Numbered from the stretch's first letter, positions 1 through 8,999 are shown. The stretch is DNA of 61,508 bases from Colicola sp016286205 (GCA_016286205.1 JAEESF010000013.1:1-61508); one strand, 5' to 3'. The notes: a model not told the origin generated them from the letters alone. Translations and numbers: made by a program.

Positions 1-32
1 TTGATCCACGCAAAAACTAAGGAGGGACCACT

Positions 33-1043
33 ATGATTCGTGAAGTAAAATTTGAGTCGCAAGACCGCCGCGAGAAACAGATTCTCGCCGCTCTGAACGC
101 TAACGGTATCGCTTCCATCGAGGAGGCTAACCAGATTTGCGAGCAATACGGCCTCGATCCTTATCTGACATGCGAGGAGACCCAACGTATTTGTTTTGAG
201 AACGCTAAGTGGGCATATGTAGTAGGTACAGCCATCGCGCTGAAACGCGGTTGCAAGAACGCCGCTGACGCTGCCGAAGCTATCGGTATCGGTCTGCAGG
301 CCTTCTGTATCCCGGGTTCCGTAGCTGACGACCGCAAGGTAGGTATCGGTCACGGTAACTTGGCAGCTCGTCTGCTCCGTGAGGAGACCCAGTGCTTTGC
401 TTTCTTGGCAGGTCACGAGAGTTTCGCTGCTGCTGAAGGCGCAATCAAGATTGCTGAGATGGCGAACAAAGTTCGTAAGAACCCGCTTCGTTGCATCTTG
501 AACGGTCTGGGCAAGGACGCAGCTATGATCATCAGCCGTATCAACGGTTTCACCTATGTACAGACAGAGTTTGACTATTTCACGGGCGAGCTGAAGATCG
601 TTCGTAAGAAAGCTTACAGCGATGGTCCGCGTGCGAAGGTTAACTGCTACGGCGCAGACGATGTTCGCGAAGGTGTTGCTATTCTGTGGCACGAGAACGT
701 GGATGTTTCCATCACCGGTAACTCGACCAACCCAACCCGCTTCCAACACCCGGTAGCAGGTACGTATAAGAAAGAGCGTATCCTTGCCGGCAAGCCGTAC
801 TTCAGCGTAGCTTCCGGCGGCGGTACAGGTCGTACCTTGCACCCGGATAACATGGCCGCAGGTCCTGCTTCGTACGGCATGACTGATACGCTCGGTCGTA
901 TGCACAGCGATGCTCAATTTGCAGGCTCAAGCTCCGTTCCTGCACACGTTGAGATGATGGGCTTCCTGGGTATCGGCAACAACCCGATGGTAGGTTGCAC
1001 CGTTGCATGTGCAGTAAATGTAGCACTGGCATTGAACAAATAA
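33..1043 (+). CDS. GGGtGRT family protein
   Basis: Complete 336-residue protein of the GGGtGRT family, named for a conserved Gly-rich motif that is visible here around residue 265 (SGGGTGRTLHPDN). The family is cytosolic and its biochemical role is not established. From memory, relatives often sit next to a NifU/IscU-like scaffold gene, which would suggest an iron-sulfur link, but that neighbour would lie outside the window. The start is well supported: AAGGAGG at 19-25 lies 7 nt ahead of the ATG, a strong Shine-Dalgarno sequence that is unusual for Bacteroidota. A short reading frame ends at the TAA at 18-20, inside that ribosome binding site, and could be the tail of an upstream operon partner. 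No signal peptide or membrane segment. Confidence 0.88.
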   Translation: MIREVKFESQDRREKQILAALNANGIASIEEANQICEQYGLDPYLTCEETQRICFENAKWAYVVGTAIALKRGCKNAADAAEAIGIGLQAFCIPGSVADDRKVGIGHGNLAARLLREETQCFAFLAGHESFAAAEGAIKIAEMANKVRKNPLRCILNGLGKDAAMIISRINGFTYVQTEFDYFTGELKIVRKKAYSDGPRAKVNCYGADDVREGVAILWHENVDVSITGNSTNPTRFQHPVAGTYKKERILAGKPYFSVASGGGTGRTLHPDNMAAGPASYGMTDTLGRMHSDAQFAGSSSVPAHVEMMGFLGIGNNPMVGCTVACAVNVALALNK

Positions 1044-1084
1044 ACAAACGATATTTATTCACTTAATTAATTCGAAAAGAAAGT

Positions 1085-1669
1085 ATGAAAAAAATTCTTT
1101 TTGCAGCCGTTCTCGTTTTTGCAAGCGTAATGGCTTATGCGCAACCTCGCGCAATTGGTCTCCGCCTCGGTGCTTTTGATGGTATCAGCTATCAACATGC
1201 AGTTGGCGACAACAACATGTTCGAAATCGAAGCTGGTTTCGGTTGGATGGGTCGTGCTGAGCGTTGGTGGCATGATTCAGGTGCAAGTTACCATGGTCGC
1301 TGGTACGGTCACAACGTACAATTGGCTTTCACCTATGACTGGATTGATCCGTTTGGTGCAACCTTCCCATGGGAGCACAAAGGTGAGTGGCATTGGTATA
1401 TGGGTGTAGGTGCTGCTGGTGGTTATGGCTGGTATGCTTACGGTTATGCTCCCGGTTACGGCTGGGTAGGCGGTAATGGCAACTGGGGCTTTGGAGCTGC
1501 TGCTGGTCGCGTAGGTGTTGAGTATGATTTCTGGTTCCCACTGCAAATCTCGATTGACTGGCGTCCTACTTTGGGTGCTGCGTTGATGGATGATGGCATG
1601 GGCGGTGTAGGTGCCGGCCTGTACTGGGAGGTTACTTCCCTTGCATTGGGCGTACGCTACAAATTTTAA
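1085..1669 (+). CDS. Secreted glycine/aromatic-rich protein, probable small outer-membrane beta-barrel
   Basis: 194 residues with a clear Sec signal peptide (MKKILFAAVLVFASVMAYA, cleavage after YAQ). The mature part is rich in Gly, Trp and Tyr with alternating polar and hydrophobic stretches, and ends in an aromatic residue (VRYKF), as outer-membrane beta-barrels often do. A Gly/Tyr stretch around residues 105-140 (YGWYAYGYAPGYG) is low complexity. I do not recognise a specific family. The next gene begins 3 nt after the stop and is also exported, so the two are probably cotranscribed and may work together at the outer membrane. Confidence 0.75.
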   Translation: MKKILFAAVLVFASVMAYAQPRAIGLRLGAFDGISYQHAVGDNNMFEIEAGFGWMGRAERWWHDSGASYHGRWYGHNVQLAFTYDWIDPFGATFPWEHKGEWHWYMGVGAAGGYGWYAYGYAPGYGWVGGNGNWGFGAAAGRVGVEYDFWFPLQISIDWRPTLGAALMDDGMGGVGAGLYWEVTSLALGVRYKF

Positions 1670-1672
1670 TCG

Positions 1673-2722
1673 TTGAAGCGCTTACTGATAATAAGTCTTT
1701 TAGCGCTGACAACAATGACGCTTAGCGCAGAGTCCACGCCTTTCGGGCGTGGGCTCTTCCGCTATGCACAGTTCGGGCATAGTCTGTACGCAGACATGCA
1801 TCCGAATTTTGTGAGGATGGATATTCCTTATTGCACCAATAATCCCGTGTATGACTATGGTTCGCATGGCAATGCCTACCGTTGGCATACTATGGGACTC
1901 TTCGGCATCAACTTACCTATTTGGACCGGAAATTTAGTAGATTCCACTTATGCACTCACGGTTAATATGCATTTGAGTGCCAATCTATGGATGGACTTCT
2001 ACGATTTCAGTACCTCACCAATCGTTGATACCGACTATCGTATTGGTTTTCCTACATTCACTTTTCTGCATCGTCTAAACCGCGGATTCGCAAAGAACTA
2101 CTCGATCCAATGGTCTCCGTTCAAACACGAGTCAACGCACATTGGCGATGAAACGCAGATACGCTATATTGACCGAGGGTATGCTCTTCGCCGCGTGAAT
2201 GTCTCGTACAACTACACAGAGTTCGTATTCACACTGAACGAAGCAGAAGATCGTTATGCGCAGAACCACTGTTTCCGCCTGGGACTTATGTTGCTCTGGC
2301 ACGGAGGATGGTTCAATATGGATCCGGATGGAGGCGATGCCTCGATTCTTGATCCGCACGGTATGAAAGATGTGCCGTACGCACAGCGTAATCCTTGGGA
2401 ACTATATCTACAGTATCAATACCAGTCTCCGACTAGCCGCCATGGTTTTCAGGCCATCGCCTCAGCGGAGATTCGTAATAGAGAGTGCTACGGATTTGAT
2501 CTGAGTGTTCTCGCCACAGATGACCCGAAACATCTGCAAAAAGAGAAACGGGTTTTCACCTATAATATGTTCGTGGGCGCGCGATACAACACGCCCGGGT
2601 ACGACGGATATTTCTCACGCATAGCGTTGGGAGTCCGCGCATACCATGGCAACTGCCCATACGGACAGTTCCGTTCGATTGACAATTACAGTCAAATAGG
2701 AGTTAGTATGATGTTCGAGTAA
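1673..2722 (+). CDS. Secreted protein of unknown function
   Basis: 349 residues, read from a TTG codon only 3 nt after the preceding stop. The start is chosen because it gives a complete signal peptide (MKRLLIISLLALTTMTLSAE). The mature protein has many aromatic residues and short amphipathic stretches and ends in VSMMFE, consistent with a beta-rich, possibly outer-membrane protein. I recognise no domain or catalytic motif. Tight spacing with the 194-residue exported protein upstream suggests a two-gene unit closed by the hairpin at 2732-2751. Confidence 0.7.
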   Translation: MKRLLIISLLALTTMTLSAESTPFGRGLFRYAQFGHSLYADMHPNFVRMDIPYCTNNPVYDYGSHGNAYRWHTMGLFGINLPIWTGNLVDSTYALTVNMHLSANLWMDFYDFSTSPIVDTDYRIGFPTFTFLHRLNRGFAKNYSIQWSPFKHESTHIGDETQIRYIDRGYALRRVNVSYNYTEFVFTLNEAEDRYAQNHCFRLGLMLLWHGGWFNMDPDGGDASILDPHGMKDVPYAQRNPWELYLQYQYQSPTSRHGFQAIASAEIRNRECYGFDLSVLATDDPKHLQKEKRVFTYNMFVGARYNTPGYDGYFSRIALGVRAYHGNCPYGQFRSIDNYSQIGVSMMFE

Positions 2723-2731
2723 GACGAACAA

Positions 2732-2751
2732 AGGTCGTCTCCCGACGACCT
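2732..2751 (+). terminator. Stem-loop after the secreted-protein pair
   Basis: A perfect 8-bp inverted repeat (AGGTCGTC / GACGACCT, TCCC loop) starts 10 nt after the stop at 2722. There is no clean T run after it, so it may be a transcript 3'-end stabiliser or a weak terminator. Confidence 0.5.
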
Positions 2752-2845
2752 CTTGCTCTAAAAACATAACAAACAATCTCTTATTTACTCACTAATATAC
2801 GAGTTTATAATCACTAAAGCAAACATCGTGCCAAAATACACTGAT

Positions 2846-4141
2846 ATGAAAAATTTTGTTGAAGAATTGCGTTGGAGAGGCATGCTCCATGATATCATGC
2901 CAGGTACAGAAGAACAACTGATGAAGGAAGTTACTACCGCCTACGTAGGTATTGACCCGACAGCGGATAGTCTGCATATTGGCCACCTCTGCGGCATCAT
3001 GATGCTACGCCATCTGCAGGCCTGCGGCCATAAACCAATTGCTCTGCTGGGCGGTGCAACGGGTATGATTGGCGACCCAAGTGGCAAATCGGCCGAGCGC
3101 AATCTTCTCACAGAGGAAACTCTGCGTCACAATGTGCAGTGCATCCGCGAACAACTCGAGCATTTCCTCGATTTCAACTCCAACGAACCTAATGCGGCTG
3201 AATTGGTAAACAACTATGACTGGATGAAAGACTATACCTTCTTGGATTTTGCACGCAATATCGGCAAACTCATCACAGTCAATTACATGATGGCTAAAGA
3301 TAGTGTAAAGAAGCGTTTTAATGGAGAGTACAGTCAGGGTATGTCCTTTACGGAATTTACATACCAGTTGCTGCAAGGTTATGACTTCGTTTATCTCAAC
3401 CAACATAAGAACTGCAAACTGCAGATGGGTGGTTCGGATCAATGGGGTAATATCACTACGGGAACCGAGTTGATTAAGAAAATCACAGGCAACGATGCGT
3501 TTGCGCTGACTTGTCCGCTTATTACAAAAGCTGATGGAGGCAAGTTCGGTAAGACCGAGAGCGGCAATGTATGGCTGTCGAAGAAATACACCAGTCCATA
3601 CAAGTTCTACCAGTTCTGGCTCAATGTCAGCGATGATGATGCCAAACGTTACATCAAGATTTTCACCAGTCTCAGCCGTGAGGAAATCGAGAGCCTGATA
3701 GCTGAACACGAAGAGGCTCCACATCTGCGCGTGCTACAGAAACGTCTGGCCAAAGAAGTGACGTGTATGGTTCATAGCGAGGCAGATTATAATGCGGCTG
3801 TAGAAGCCAGCAATATCCTCTTCGGCAACGCCACCGCTGATGCATTGCGCGCCCTAGACGAAGAAACATTCTTGCAAGTATTTGAGGGCGTAGAGCAATT
3901 TGAGATTTCGCTGGCCGAACTCAAAGCAGGTATCGGGCCATTGGATCTGCTGGCAGAGAAAACGGCTATCTTCCCAAGCAAAGGCGAGGCTCGAAAGATG
4001 ATTCAGGCCAATGGCTTCTCACTTAACAAGGAGAAACTAACTGATCCGCAAACACCTATCACCGACTCTGCTCTGCTCAACGGCAAGTATCTGCTCTTCC
4101 AAAAAGGCAAGAAAAACTACTATCTGGTAGTAGCAAAATAA
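2846..4141 (+). CDS. tyrS: Tyrosyl-tRNA synthetase
   Basis: Charges tRNA-Tyr with tyrosine in the cytosol. About 431 residues from the ATG at 2846. An in-frame GTG at 2828 adds six residues, but family members usually begin near MKNFVEELRWRG, so 2846 is preferred. Class I signatures are present: a HIGH motif (SLHIGHLCG), the tyrosine-binding region around QMGGSDQWGN, and a KMSKS-type loop in the form KFGKT. The C-terminal part (about 355 on) has the S4-like RNA-binding fold with KGEARKMIQANGFSLN. Length is normal. It stands alone between a putative terminator and the tRNA-Gln promoter. Confidence 0.97.
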   Translation: MKNFVEELRWRGMLHDIMPGTEEQLMKEVTTAYVGIDPTADSLHIGHLCGIMMLRHLQACGHKPIALLGGATGMIGDPSGKSAERNLLTEETLRHNVQCIREQLEHFLDFNSNEPNAAELVNNYDWMKDYTFLDFARNIGKLITVNYMMAKDSVKKRFNGEYSQGMSFTEFTYQLLQGYDFVYLNQHKNCKLQMGGSDQWGNITTGTELIKKITGNDAFALTCPLITKADGGKFGKTESGNVWLSKKYTSPYKFYQFWLNVSDDDAKRYIKIFTSLSREEIESLIAEHEEAPHLRVLQKRLAKEVTCMVHSEADYNAAVEASNILFGNATADALRALDEETFLQVFEGVEQFEISLAELKAGIGPLDLLAEKTAIFPSKGEARKMIQANGFSLNKEKLTDPQTPITDSALLNGKYLLFQKGKKNYYLVVAK

Positions 4142-4169
4142 CACTTTTTGCAAAAAAAGTACTGCAAAA

Positions 4170-4201
4170 TTTGCACAATTCAAAAAAAAGCAGTACTTTT
4201 G
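4170..4201 (+). promoter_or_regulatory. Bacteroides-type promoter for tRNA-Gln
   Basis: TTTG at 4170-4173 (-33) and TACTTTTG at 4194-4201 (-7, consensus TAnnTTTG) are separated by 20 bp. The tRNA starts 32 nt after the -7 box. Confidence 0.8.
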
Positions 4202-4232
4202 CACCCGCTTTTCGAAAGAGAGGCGGAAATGG

Positions 4233-4303
4233 TGTCCACTCGTATATCGGTATTACACCGGATTTTGGTTCCGAGAAGCGAGGTTCGACTCCTCGGTGGA
4301 CAA
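4233..4303 (+). tRNA. tRNA-Gln (anticodon TTG)
   Basis: Folds as a 71-nt cloverleaf. The 7-bp acceptor stem is perfect (TGTCCAC 4233-4239 with GTGGACA 4296-4302) and A4303 is the discriminator. The D arm has a GG loop. The anticodon loop TTTTGGT (4263-4269) carries TTG at 4265-4267. The 5-bp T stem CGAGG/CCTCG holds a TTCGACT loop. The outer anticodon-stem pair (27:43) is a C-A mismatch. CCA is not encoded. A U1-A72 pair is typical of tRNA-Gln. Confidence 0.93.
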
Positions 4304-4310
4304 CAAAGGG

Positions 4311-4345
4311 AAGCCTACCCTCAGCCCCTCCCTAAAAGGAGGGGT
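4311..4345 (+). repeat. GC-rich palindromic repeat, intergenic copy
   Basis: AAGCCTACCC followed by the hairpin CCCCTCC-ctaaaa-GGAGGGG (4325-4331 with 4338-4344), starting 8 nt after tRNA-Gln. A closely related element with the same AAGCCTACCC prefix lies inside the sigma-54 activator gene at 48365-48395. It may also act as a 3' hairpin for the tRNA transcript. Confidence 0.7.
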
Positions 4346-4411
4346 GAATTATGAAAAAAGGCACGTGTGATGGAATACACGGTATTAAGTAACACAAAAA
4401 CAAATTAAAAA

Positions 4412-4969
4412 ATGAAAGAATTTGCATTAGTAGGTACTCCGCGTAGCGAGTATGGCAAGAAAGCTGCTAAGGCTTTCCGCGCAGAAGAGTTGATTCCTTG
4501 CAACCTCTACGGTTGCGGTCAGAGCGCAACTTTCACAGTTGCTGCAGCTGATGTTCGTAAACTGATTTACACTCCTGACACACTGATCGTTGATCTGACT
4601 ATTGGTAAATTGCAGACCAAAGCTATCGTTAAGGAGTTGCAGTTCCACCCAATTGATGGCAAGCCATTGCATATCGATTTTCTCGCCGTTGACGAGAAGA
4701 AACCGGTTGTTGTTGAGATTCCTATCCAACTGAATGGTCTCGCAGAAGGTGTAAAAGCCGGTGGTAAACTGGTTCAACAAATGCGCAAACTGCGTGTACA
4801 AGGTATCTACACTGCCTTCCCAGATCGCATCAATATTGATGTAACCGAATTGGGTCTTGGCAAGAAAATCGCCGTTGAGGACGTTAAGGTTGAAGGTCTG
4901 AAGATGGTTAACCCTGCTGATGCTTGTGTAGCGGAAGTAAAGGCAACCCGTCAGAGCAAACAAGCTTAA
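4412..4969 (+). CDS. rplY: 50S ribosomal protein L25/general stress protein Ctc
   Basis: 185 residues, the long CTC type: an N-terminal L25 beta-barrel that binds 5S rRNA (about residues 5-92, including LQFHPIDGKPLHIDFLAV) followed by the TL5-like C-terminal domain (about 95-175). It is followed by a strong terminator and then by pth; rplY-pth adjacency is common in bacteria. The upstream 100 bp hold the palindromic repeat but no promoter I can define, so it may be read from the tRNA-Gln promoter or from an unseen one. Confidence 0.96.
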   Translation: MKEFALVGTPRSEYGKKAAKAFRAEELIPCNLYGCGQSATFTVAAADVRKLIYTPDTLIVDLTIGKLQTKAIVKELQFHPIDGKPLHIDFLAVDEKKPVVVEIPIQLNGLAEGVKAGGKLVQQMRKLRVQGIYTAFPDRINIDVTELGLGKKIAVEDVKVEGLKMVNPADACVAEVKATRQSKQA

Positions 4970-4977
4970 TGACTAAA

Positions 4978-5005
4978 AGACCGCGGCGCTGCTGCGGTCT
5001 TTTTT
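4978..5005 (+). terminator. Rho-independent terminator after rplY
   Basis: Perfect stem AGACCGC (4978-4984) / GCGGTCT (4994-5000), followed by a T run to 5005. It ends 9 nt before the pth start, so pth expression would need read-through or a promoter inside rplY. Confidence 0.85.
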
Positions 5006-5013
5006 GTTAGAAT

Positions 5014-5592
5014 ATGAAATACCTGATTGTAGGTTTAGGCAATATAGGTGATGAGTACGCAGGTACACGTCACAACATCGGTTTCCGCATGATCGATGCG
5101 TTTGCTGATTCGGTCAAGGCCGAGTGGCAAGACAAGCGCTATGGTTTTGTGGCCAAGTGCCGTGTTAAGAATGCGGAACTCGTTCTGCTGAAGCCGAGCA
5201 CATACATGAATCTGAGCGGCAATGCCGTACGCTACTGGTTGCAACAAGAGAAAATTCCGGTAGAGAACTTGTTGGTTCTGGTGGATGATCTCAATCTGCC
5301 GTTCGGTACTATTCGCATTCGCAAGCAGGGAAGCAATGGCGGGCATAACGGATTAGGCAATATTCAGTCTGTACTCTGTACAGAGAATTATGCTCGCGTT
5401 CGATTTGGCATCGGCAATGAGTATACGCGCGGAGCACAAATCAATTTTGTGCTGGGCAATTGGACTCCGGAGGAAGAGACTGCCCTACCCGAGCGACTGA
5501 AGATAGTAACCGAGATTATTCCGAGTTTCTGTCTGCAGGGTATTGACCGGACCATGAATCAATACAACCGAAAACAATCGGGCGAAGAATAA
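5014..5592 (+). CDS. pth: Peptidyl-tRNA hydrolase
   Basis: Releases peptides from peptidyl-tRNA that has dropped off ribosomes, recycling the tRNA. 192 residues, normal length. The N-terminal YLIVGLGNIGDEYAGTRHNIGF contains the catalytic His of the TRHN motif. The tRNA-contacting KPSTYMNLSG motif and the VLVDDLNLPFG and GSNGGHNGLGNI motifs are intact. The sulfatase-fold transferase gene follows after 2 nt, so they are cotranscribed. Confidence 0.97.
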   Translation: MKYLIVGLGNIGDEYAGTRHNIGFRMIDAFADSVKAEWQDKRYGFVAKCRVKNAELVLLKPSTYMNLSGNAVRYWLQQEKIPVENLLVLVDDLNLPFGTIRIRKQGSNGGHNGLGNIQSVLCTENYARVRFGIGNEYTRGAQINFVLGNWTPEEETALPERLKIVTEIIPSFCLQGIDRTMNQYNRKQSGEE

Positions 5593-5594
5593 CG

Positions 5595-7538
5595 ATGCAG
5601 TTGAAACGGCTGATATCGCATCCTTGGATCTGTGCAGCAGTCAACATCCTGCTGATTATGGCTCTCTACACGCTCATGCGTGTGTTTTTCTATTTGGTTA
5701 GTCAGGATTTGTTTCCCGATGTCAGCGGAGCGCATCTGAGAGAAATGCTCTTGGGCGGAGTTCGCTTTGACCTAACCGCCATTCTGTATCTCAGTTCAGT
5801 CTATCTGCTGATGATGATACTGCCGTTTCCGCTCAGTTGGAGACAGAACAAGAAGTATCAAACAGCAGCGAAATGGATTTTCCTGGTACCGAATCTTCTG
5901 GGAATTGCTGTTAACTGCATTGATATGGTGTATATGCGGTTTACCGACAGACGAACCACCATCACCTTCTTCGACGAATTTCAAAATGATGGGAACCTAT
6001 TTTCCATTTTCTGTCAAGGCGCAGTACAATATTGGTACGTAACGCTTTTTGCGTTGGTCGTTATGCTGATATTGGTGGTTGGTTTTCGAGTATCGAAGCC
6101 TCAGCAGGAAACCGGCAGACGATTGCCCGCATGGCTATTCTACACCGCAGAATCCGTAATGTGCGTAGCAACTATTTACATGGTGGTAATAGGTATTCGT
6201 GGCGGTTTCGGCAAATACACACGCCCCATCACACTTAGCAATGCCCTACAATACACCGATCGTCCGCAAGAAACGCTATTGGTACTGAATACACCTTTCG
6301 CACTGATGCGTTCGACCGAAGGTACAACTTATACGAACCCGCATTATTTTGCAGAGGAAGAATTAGCCAATATTATGTCGCCTGAGCATGAAGGGAAAGA
6401 GCCAGACTTGATGCCAGATGGTTACGGCCAACTCAATGTTGTAGTACTGATTTTGGAATCTTTTTCCTCGGAATATATAGGTTTCTACAATCAATCGGCA
6501 GACTACGAAGGTTATACTCCTTTCTTGGATAGCCTATTGGCACAAAGTGTAACCTGGCAAAAATCCTATGCGTCCGGACGTAAGTCGATAGATGCGATGC
6601 CATCGGTGCTGTCATCTATTCCGATGCTGATAACGCCGTATGTAGTAACTCCATATTCGACGAATGCGGTTTCTTCTATAGCAGACTGCTTAGGTAAGGA
6701 AGGTTATACTACTGCGTTTTTTCACGGTGCGCCTAACGGCTCAATGGGATTTCAAGCGTATGCGCGCAGTGCGGGCTTCCAACACTATGTGGGAATGGAC
6801 GAATATCCAGATGCGCATCGCGATTACGATGGCACTTGGGCGATCTGGGATGAACCGTTTTTGCAATTCTATGCTCAGCAAATGAGTACGATGCAGGAAC
6901 CATTTATGACCGCCGTATTTACTGCATCTAGCCATCATCCGTTCCGCGTACCAGATTGCTATAGTGACACATTTCCTGTAGGTTCGCTGCCCATCCATCG
7001 TTGTATTGGTTATAGCGACCATGCTTTGCGACAATTCTTTGCATATGCGCAAACACAATCTTGGTTTGACCACACATTGTTTGTCATCACGGCTGATCAC
7101 ACCAACCAACATGTGCGACCGGAATATACGAATGCGTTGGGTTTGTATCGCGTACCCATTGCATTTTATTGCCCCGCATGCCTTCCTGCTGCGCAACGCA
7201 CGGATGTTGTCAGCCAAACGGATATTATGCCGTCCGTATTAGGTTGCGTTGGTTATACAAAAAGGTTCTTTGCTTTTGGAGAAGATGCCATGACTCAGCA
7301 CAAAGAACATAACTACGCCGTGTGCTACAATTATCCGGTTTTCCAAATCATGAGTGATAGCATCCTGCTGCAGTTTGATGGAGAAAAAGTAACAAATCTG
7401 TACAATTACGTAGAAGATCCGTTGCTGCAACAACCTCTGCCGGCAGAACAAGCGCCCACGGAAATGGTTCAATACCTAAAAGCCTATATTCAGCAATATA
7501 CCACGCGAATGATAAACAATCAATTGACGTATGAGTGA
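5595..7538 (+). CDS. LtaS-like membrane sulfatase/phosphoglycerol transferase family protein
   Basis: 647 residues: about five transmembrane helices in the first 200 residues, then an extracytoplasmic alkaline-phosphatase-fold domain. Family motifs: VVLILESFSSEYIG (metal-binding Glu), SGRKSIDAMPS (candidate Ser nucleophile), WAIWDEPF and VITADHTNQ (metal-binding Asp-His). This is the LtaS/MdoB/EptA-like architecture, which moves phosphoglycerol or phosphoethanolamine headgroups onto envelope glycans or lipids. Gram-negative Bacteroidales lack lipoteichoic acid, so the acceptor here is unknown. The stop overlaps the start of the next gene by 8 nt. Confidence 0.85.
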   Translation: MQLKRLISHPWICAAVNILLIMALYTLMRVFFYLVSQDLFPDVSGAHLREMLLGGVRFDLTAILYLSSVYLLMMILPFPLSWRQNKKYQTAAKWIFLVPNLLGIAVNCIDMVYMRFTDRRTTITFFDEFQNDGNLFSIFCQGAVQYWYVTLFALVVMLILVVGFRVSKPQQETGRRLPAWLFYTAESVMCVATIYMVVIGIRGGFGKYTRPITLSNALQYTDRPQETLLVLNTPFALMRSTEGTTYTNPHYFAEEELANIMSPEHEGKEPDLMPDGYGQLNVVVLILESFSSEYIGFYNQSADYEGYTPFLDSLLAQSVTWQKSYASGRKSIDAMPSVLSSIPMLITPYVVTPYSTNAVSSIADCLGKEGYTTAFFHGAPNGSMGFQAYARSAGFQHYVGMDEYPDAHRDYDGTWAIWDEPFLQFYAQQMSTMQEPFMTAVFTASSHHPFRVPDCYSDTFPVGSLPIHRCIGYSDHALRQFFAYAQTQSWFDHTLFVITADHTNQHVRPEYTNALGLYRVPIAFYCPACLPAAQRTDVVSQTDIMPSVLGCVGYTKRFFAFGEDAMTQHKEHNYAVCYNYPVFQIMSDSILLQFDGEKVTNLYNYVEDPLLQQPLPAEQAPTEMVQYLKAYIQQYTTRMINNQLTYE

Positions 7539-7944
7539 AGTTCGTGTAGATAAATATCTATGGGCGATGCGTATTTACAAGACGCGTTCGATAGCTGCCG
7601 ATGCCTGCAAGAACGGCAGAATCACCATGAATGGTGTGCAACTGAAACCCAGTCGCACATTCCATGTGGGCGATACATTCAATGTGCGCAAAGGACCTAT
7701 CACCTACACGTATCGTGTGCTACAATTGACGGAGAATCGTTTGGGAGCCAAACTGGTTGCAGAGTATTTGCGCGATTGTACTGCTCCGGAACAATTGGAA
7801 TTGCTTGAATTAGCGCGTTTGGCCGGACAAAACGGCCGCGATCGTGGCACAGGACGTCCTACCAAGAAAGATCGGCGTGATATAGAAACCTTTATGAGTG
7901 ACAACTATTTAGACGAGATTGATTTTGATGAAGACGAAGCGTGA
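7531..7944 (+). CDS. hslR: S4-domain RNA-binding protein, Hsp15-like
   Basis: 137 residues. The N-terminal S4 domain (MSEVRVDKYLWAMRIYKTRSIAADACKNGRITMNG) matches Hsp15 (HslR), which binds stalled 50S subunits carrying peptidyl-tRNA. The following basic region (RGTGRPTKKDRRDIETFM) and acidic tail are usual for Bacteroidota members. It overlaps the preceding gene by 8 nt and lies in the same unit as pth, fitting a shared role in rescue of peptidyl-tRNA. Confidence 0.88.
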   Translation: MSEVRVDKYLWAMRIYKTRSIAADACKNGRITMNGVQLKPSRTFHVGDTFNVRKGPITYTYRVLQLTENRLGAKLVAEYLRDCTAPEQLELLELARLAGQNGRDRGTGRPTKKDRRDIETFMSDNYLDEIDFDEDEA

Positions 7945-8386
7945 AAATATAGCAGAATATATACTCTGGTTGTGGCAGATGGAAGATTATCTGCGCGCTT
8001 TTCCGGAGCAAGCAGAAGCGACACAAGAACTGCAGGAACTGAATGAAATGATGCACCGCGAGGGAATCACCGAAAGCGGACATTTGCAGTTGGCACAGAA
8101 TGCATTAGGCGAACTGGAAGATCTAAATGATCAACTACAGAATGAAGAAGCCACTTACCGCGCAGCCATCATTCGCCTGCAACCCAGTTTGAATCTGCTG
8201 AAAGCCAAAACCGATCGGCCGACGATGAGCGATATAGAAGCATGCCTGATATTGCTCTACCAAATTATGCTTCTTCGCTTACAAAAACGACCTATTAGCC
8301 CAGAAACCGCATCTGTGCAAGCCCAAGCAACGCAATTACTGCAATACCTAAGCAAGGTTTACTATGACAGCAAAACAGAGATTTGA
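7928..8386 (+). CDS. DUF4924 family protein
   Basis: About 152 residues from the ATG at 7928. A TTG at 7919 is possible, but the ATG fits the family start (MKTKRENIAEYILWLWQMEDYLRA). All-helical, with no signal peptide. It resembles DUF4924, a Bacteroidales-restricted family of unknown function with a conserved NIAEY...WQ.ED N-terminus and a MLLRLQKR.I.PET C-terminal motif, both visible here. It overlaps hslR by 17 nt and nth by 23 nt, so translation is probably coupled. Confidence 0.85.
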   Translation: MKTKRENIAEYILWLWQMEDYLRAFPEQAEATQELQELNEMMHREGITESGHLQLAQNALGELEDLNDQLQNEEATYRAAIIRLQPSLNLLKAKTDRPTMSDIEACLILLYQIMLLRLQKRPISPETASVQAQATQLLQYLSKVYYDSKTEI

Positions 8387-8999
8387 AAATATCCTGGCTT
8401 GGTTCGCAGAGAATATGCCTGTGGCTGAGAGCGAACTGAACTACAACAATCCTTACGAATTGTTGGTTGCAGTCATGCTGTCTGCGCAATGTACCGACAA
8501 ACGAGTCAATATGGTGACTCCTGCACTTTTTGCTGCCTATCCTACCGTAGAGGAAATGGCCAAAGCGACTAGCGATGCAATTTTTGAATACATCAAATCG
8601 GTCAGTTATCCTCGCAGTAAAGCGGAACATCTGGTGCAAATGGCACAAAGAGTTGTCGAGACATTCACGGGACAAATACCTGACAATATCGAGGATTTGC
8701 AGACTTTGTCCGGTGTGGGCAGAAAAACCGCAAATGTGGTTTGCGCAGTCATTTGGAATCAGCCGACAATGGCAGTCGACACGCATATATTCCGCGTGAG
8801 TGAACGATTAGGATTGACTACCAATAGCAAGAATCCTAGGCAAACGGAAGACCAACTAGTGAAATACATTCCCGCAGAAGTTATTCCCAAAGCGCATCAC
8901 TGGTTATTGCTGCACGGCAGATACGTCTGCCAAGCGCGTAAACCAAAATGCGAGCAATGCGGACTAAGCGCATATTGCAGATATTTTAATAAAAAGTGA
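8364..8999 (+). CDS. nth: Endonuclease III
   Basis: 211-residue DNA glycosylase/AP lyase that removes oxidised pyrimidines in base excision repair. The helix-hairpin-helix motif LSGVGRKTANVV carries the catalytic Lys, and the catalytic Asp is in VDTHIFRVSERLGL. Four C-terminal cysteines with the expected C-x6-C-x2-C-x5-C spacing (CQARKPKCEQCGLSAYC) bind the [4Fe-4S] cluster. The stop codon directly abuts the terminator hairpin, which overlaps the recA promoter. Confidence 0.97.
   Translation: MTAKQRFENILAWFAENMPVAESELNYNNPYELLVAVMLSAQCTDKRVNMVTPALFAAYPTVEEMAKATSDAIFEYIKSVSYPRSKAEHLVQMAQRVVETFTGQIPDNIEDLQTLSGVGRKTANVVCAVIWNQPTMAVDTHIFRVSERLGLTTNSKNPRQTEDQLVKYIPAEVIPKAHHWLLLHGRYVCQARKPKCEQCGLSAYCRYFNKK

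Noticed and set aside
4148..4354. 68-residue open frame between tyrS and rplY
   Set aside because: It overlaps the tRNA-Gln gene, its promoter and the palindromic repeat, has no family resemblance and no signal features. It is a chance frame.
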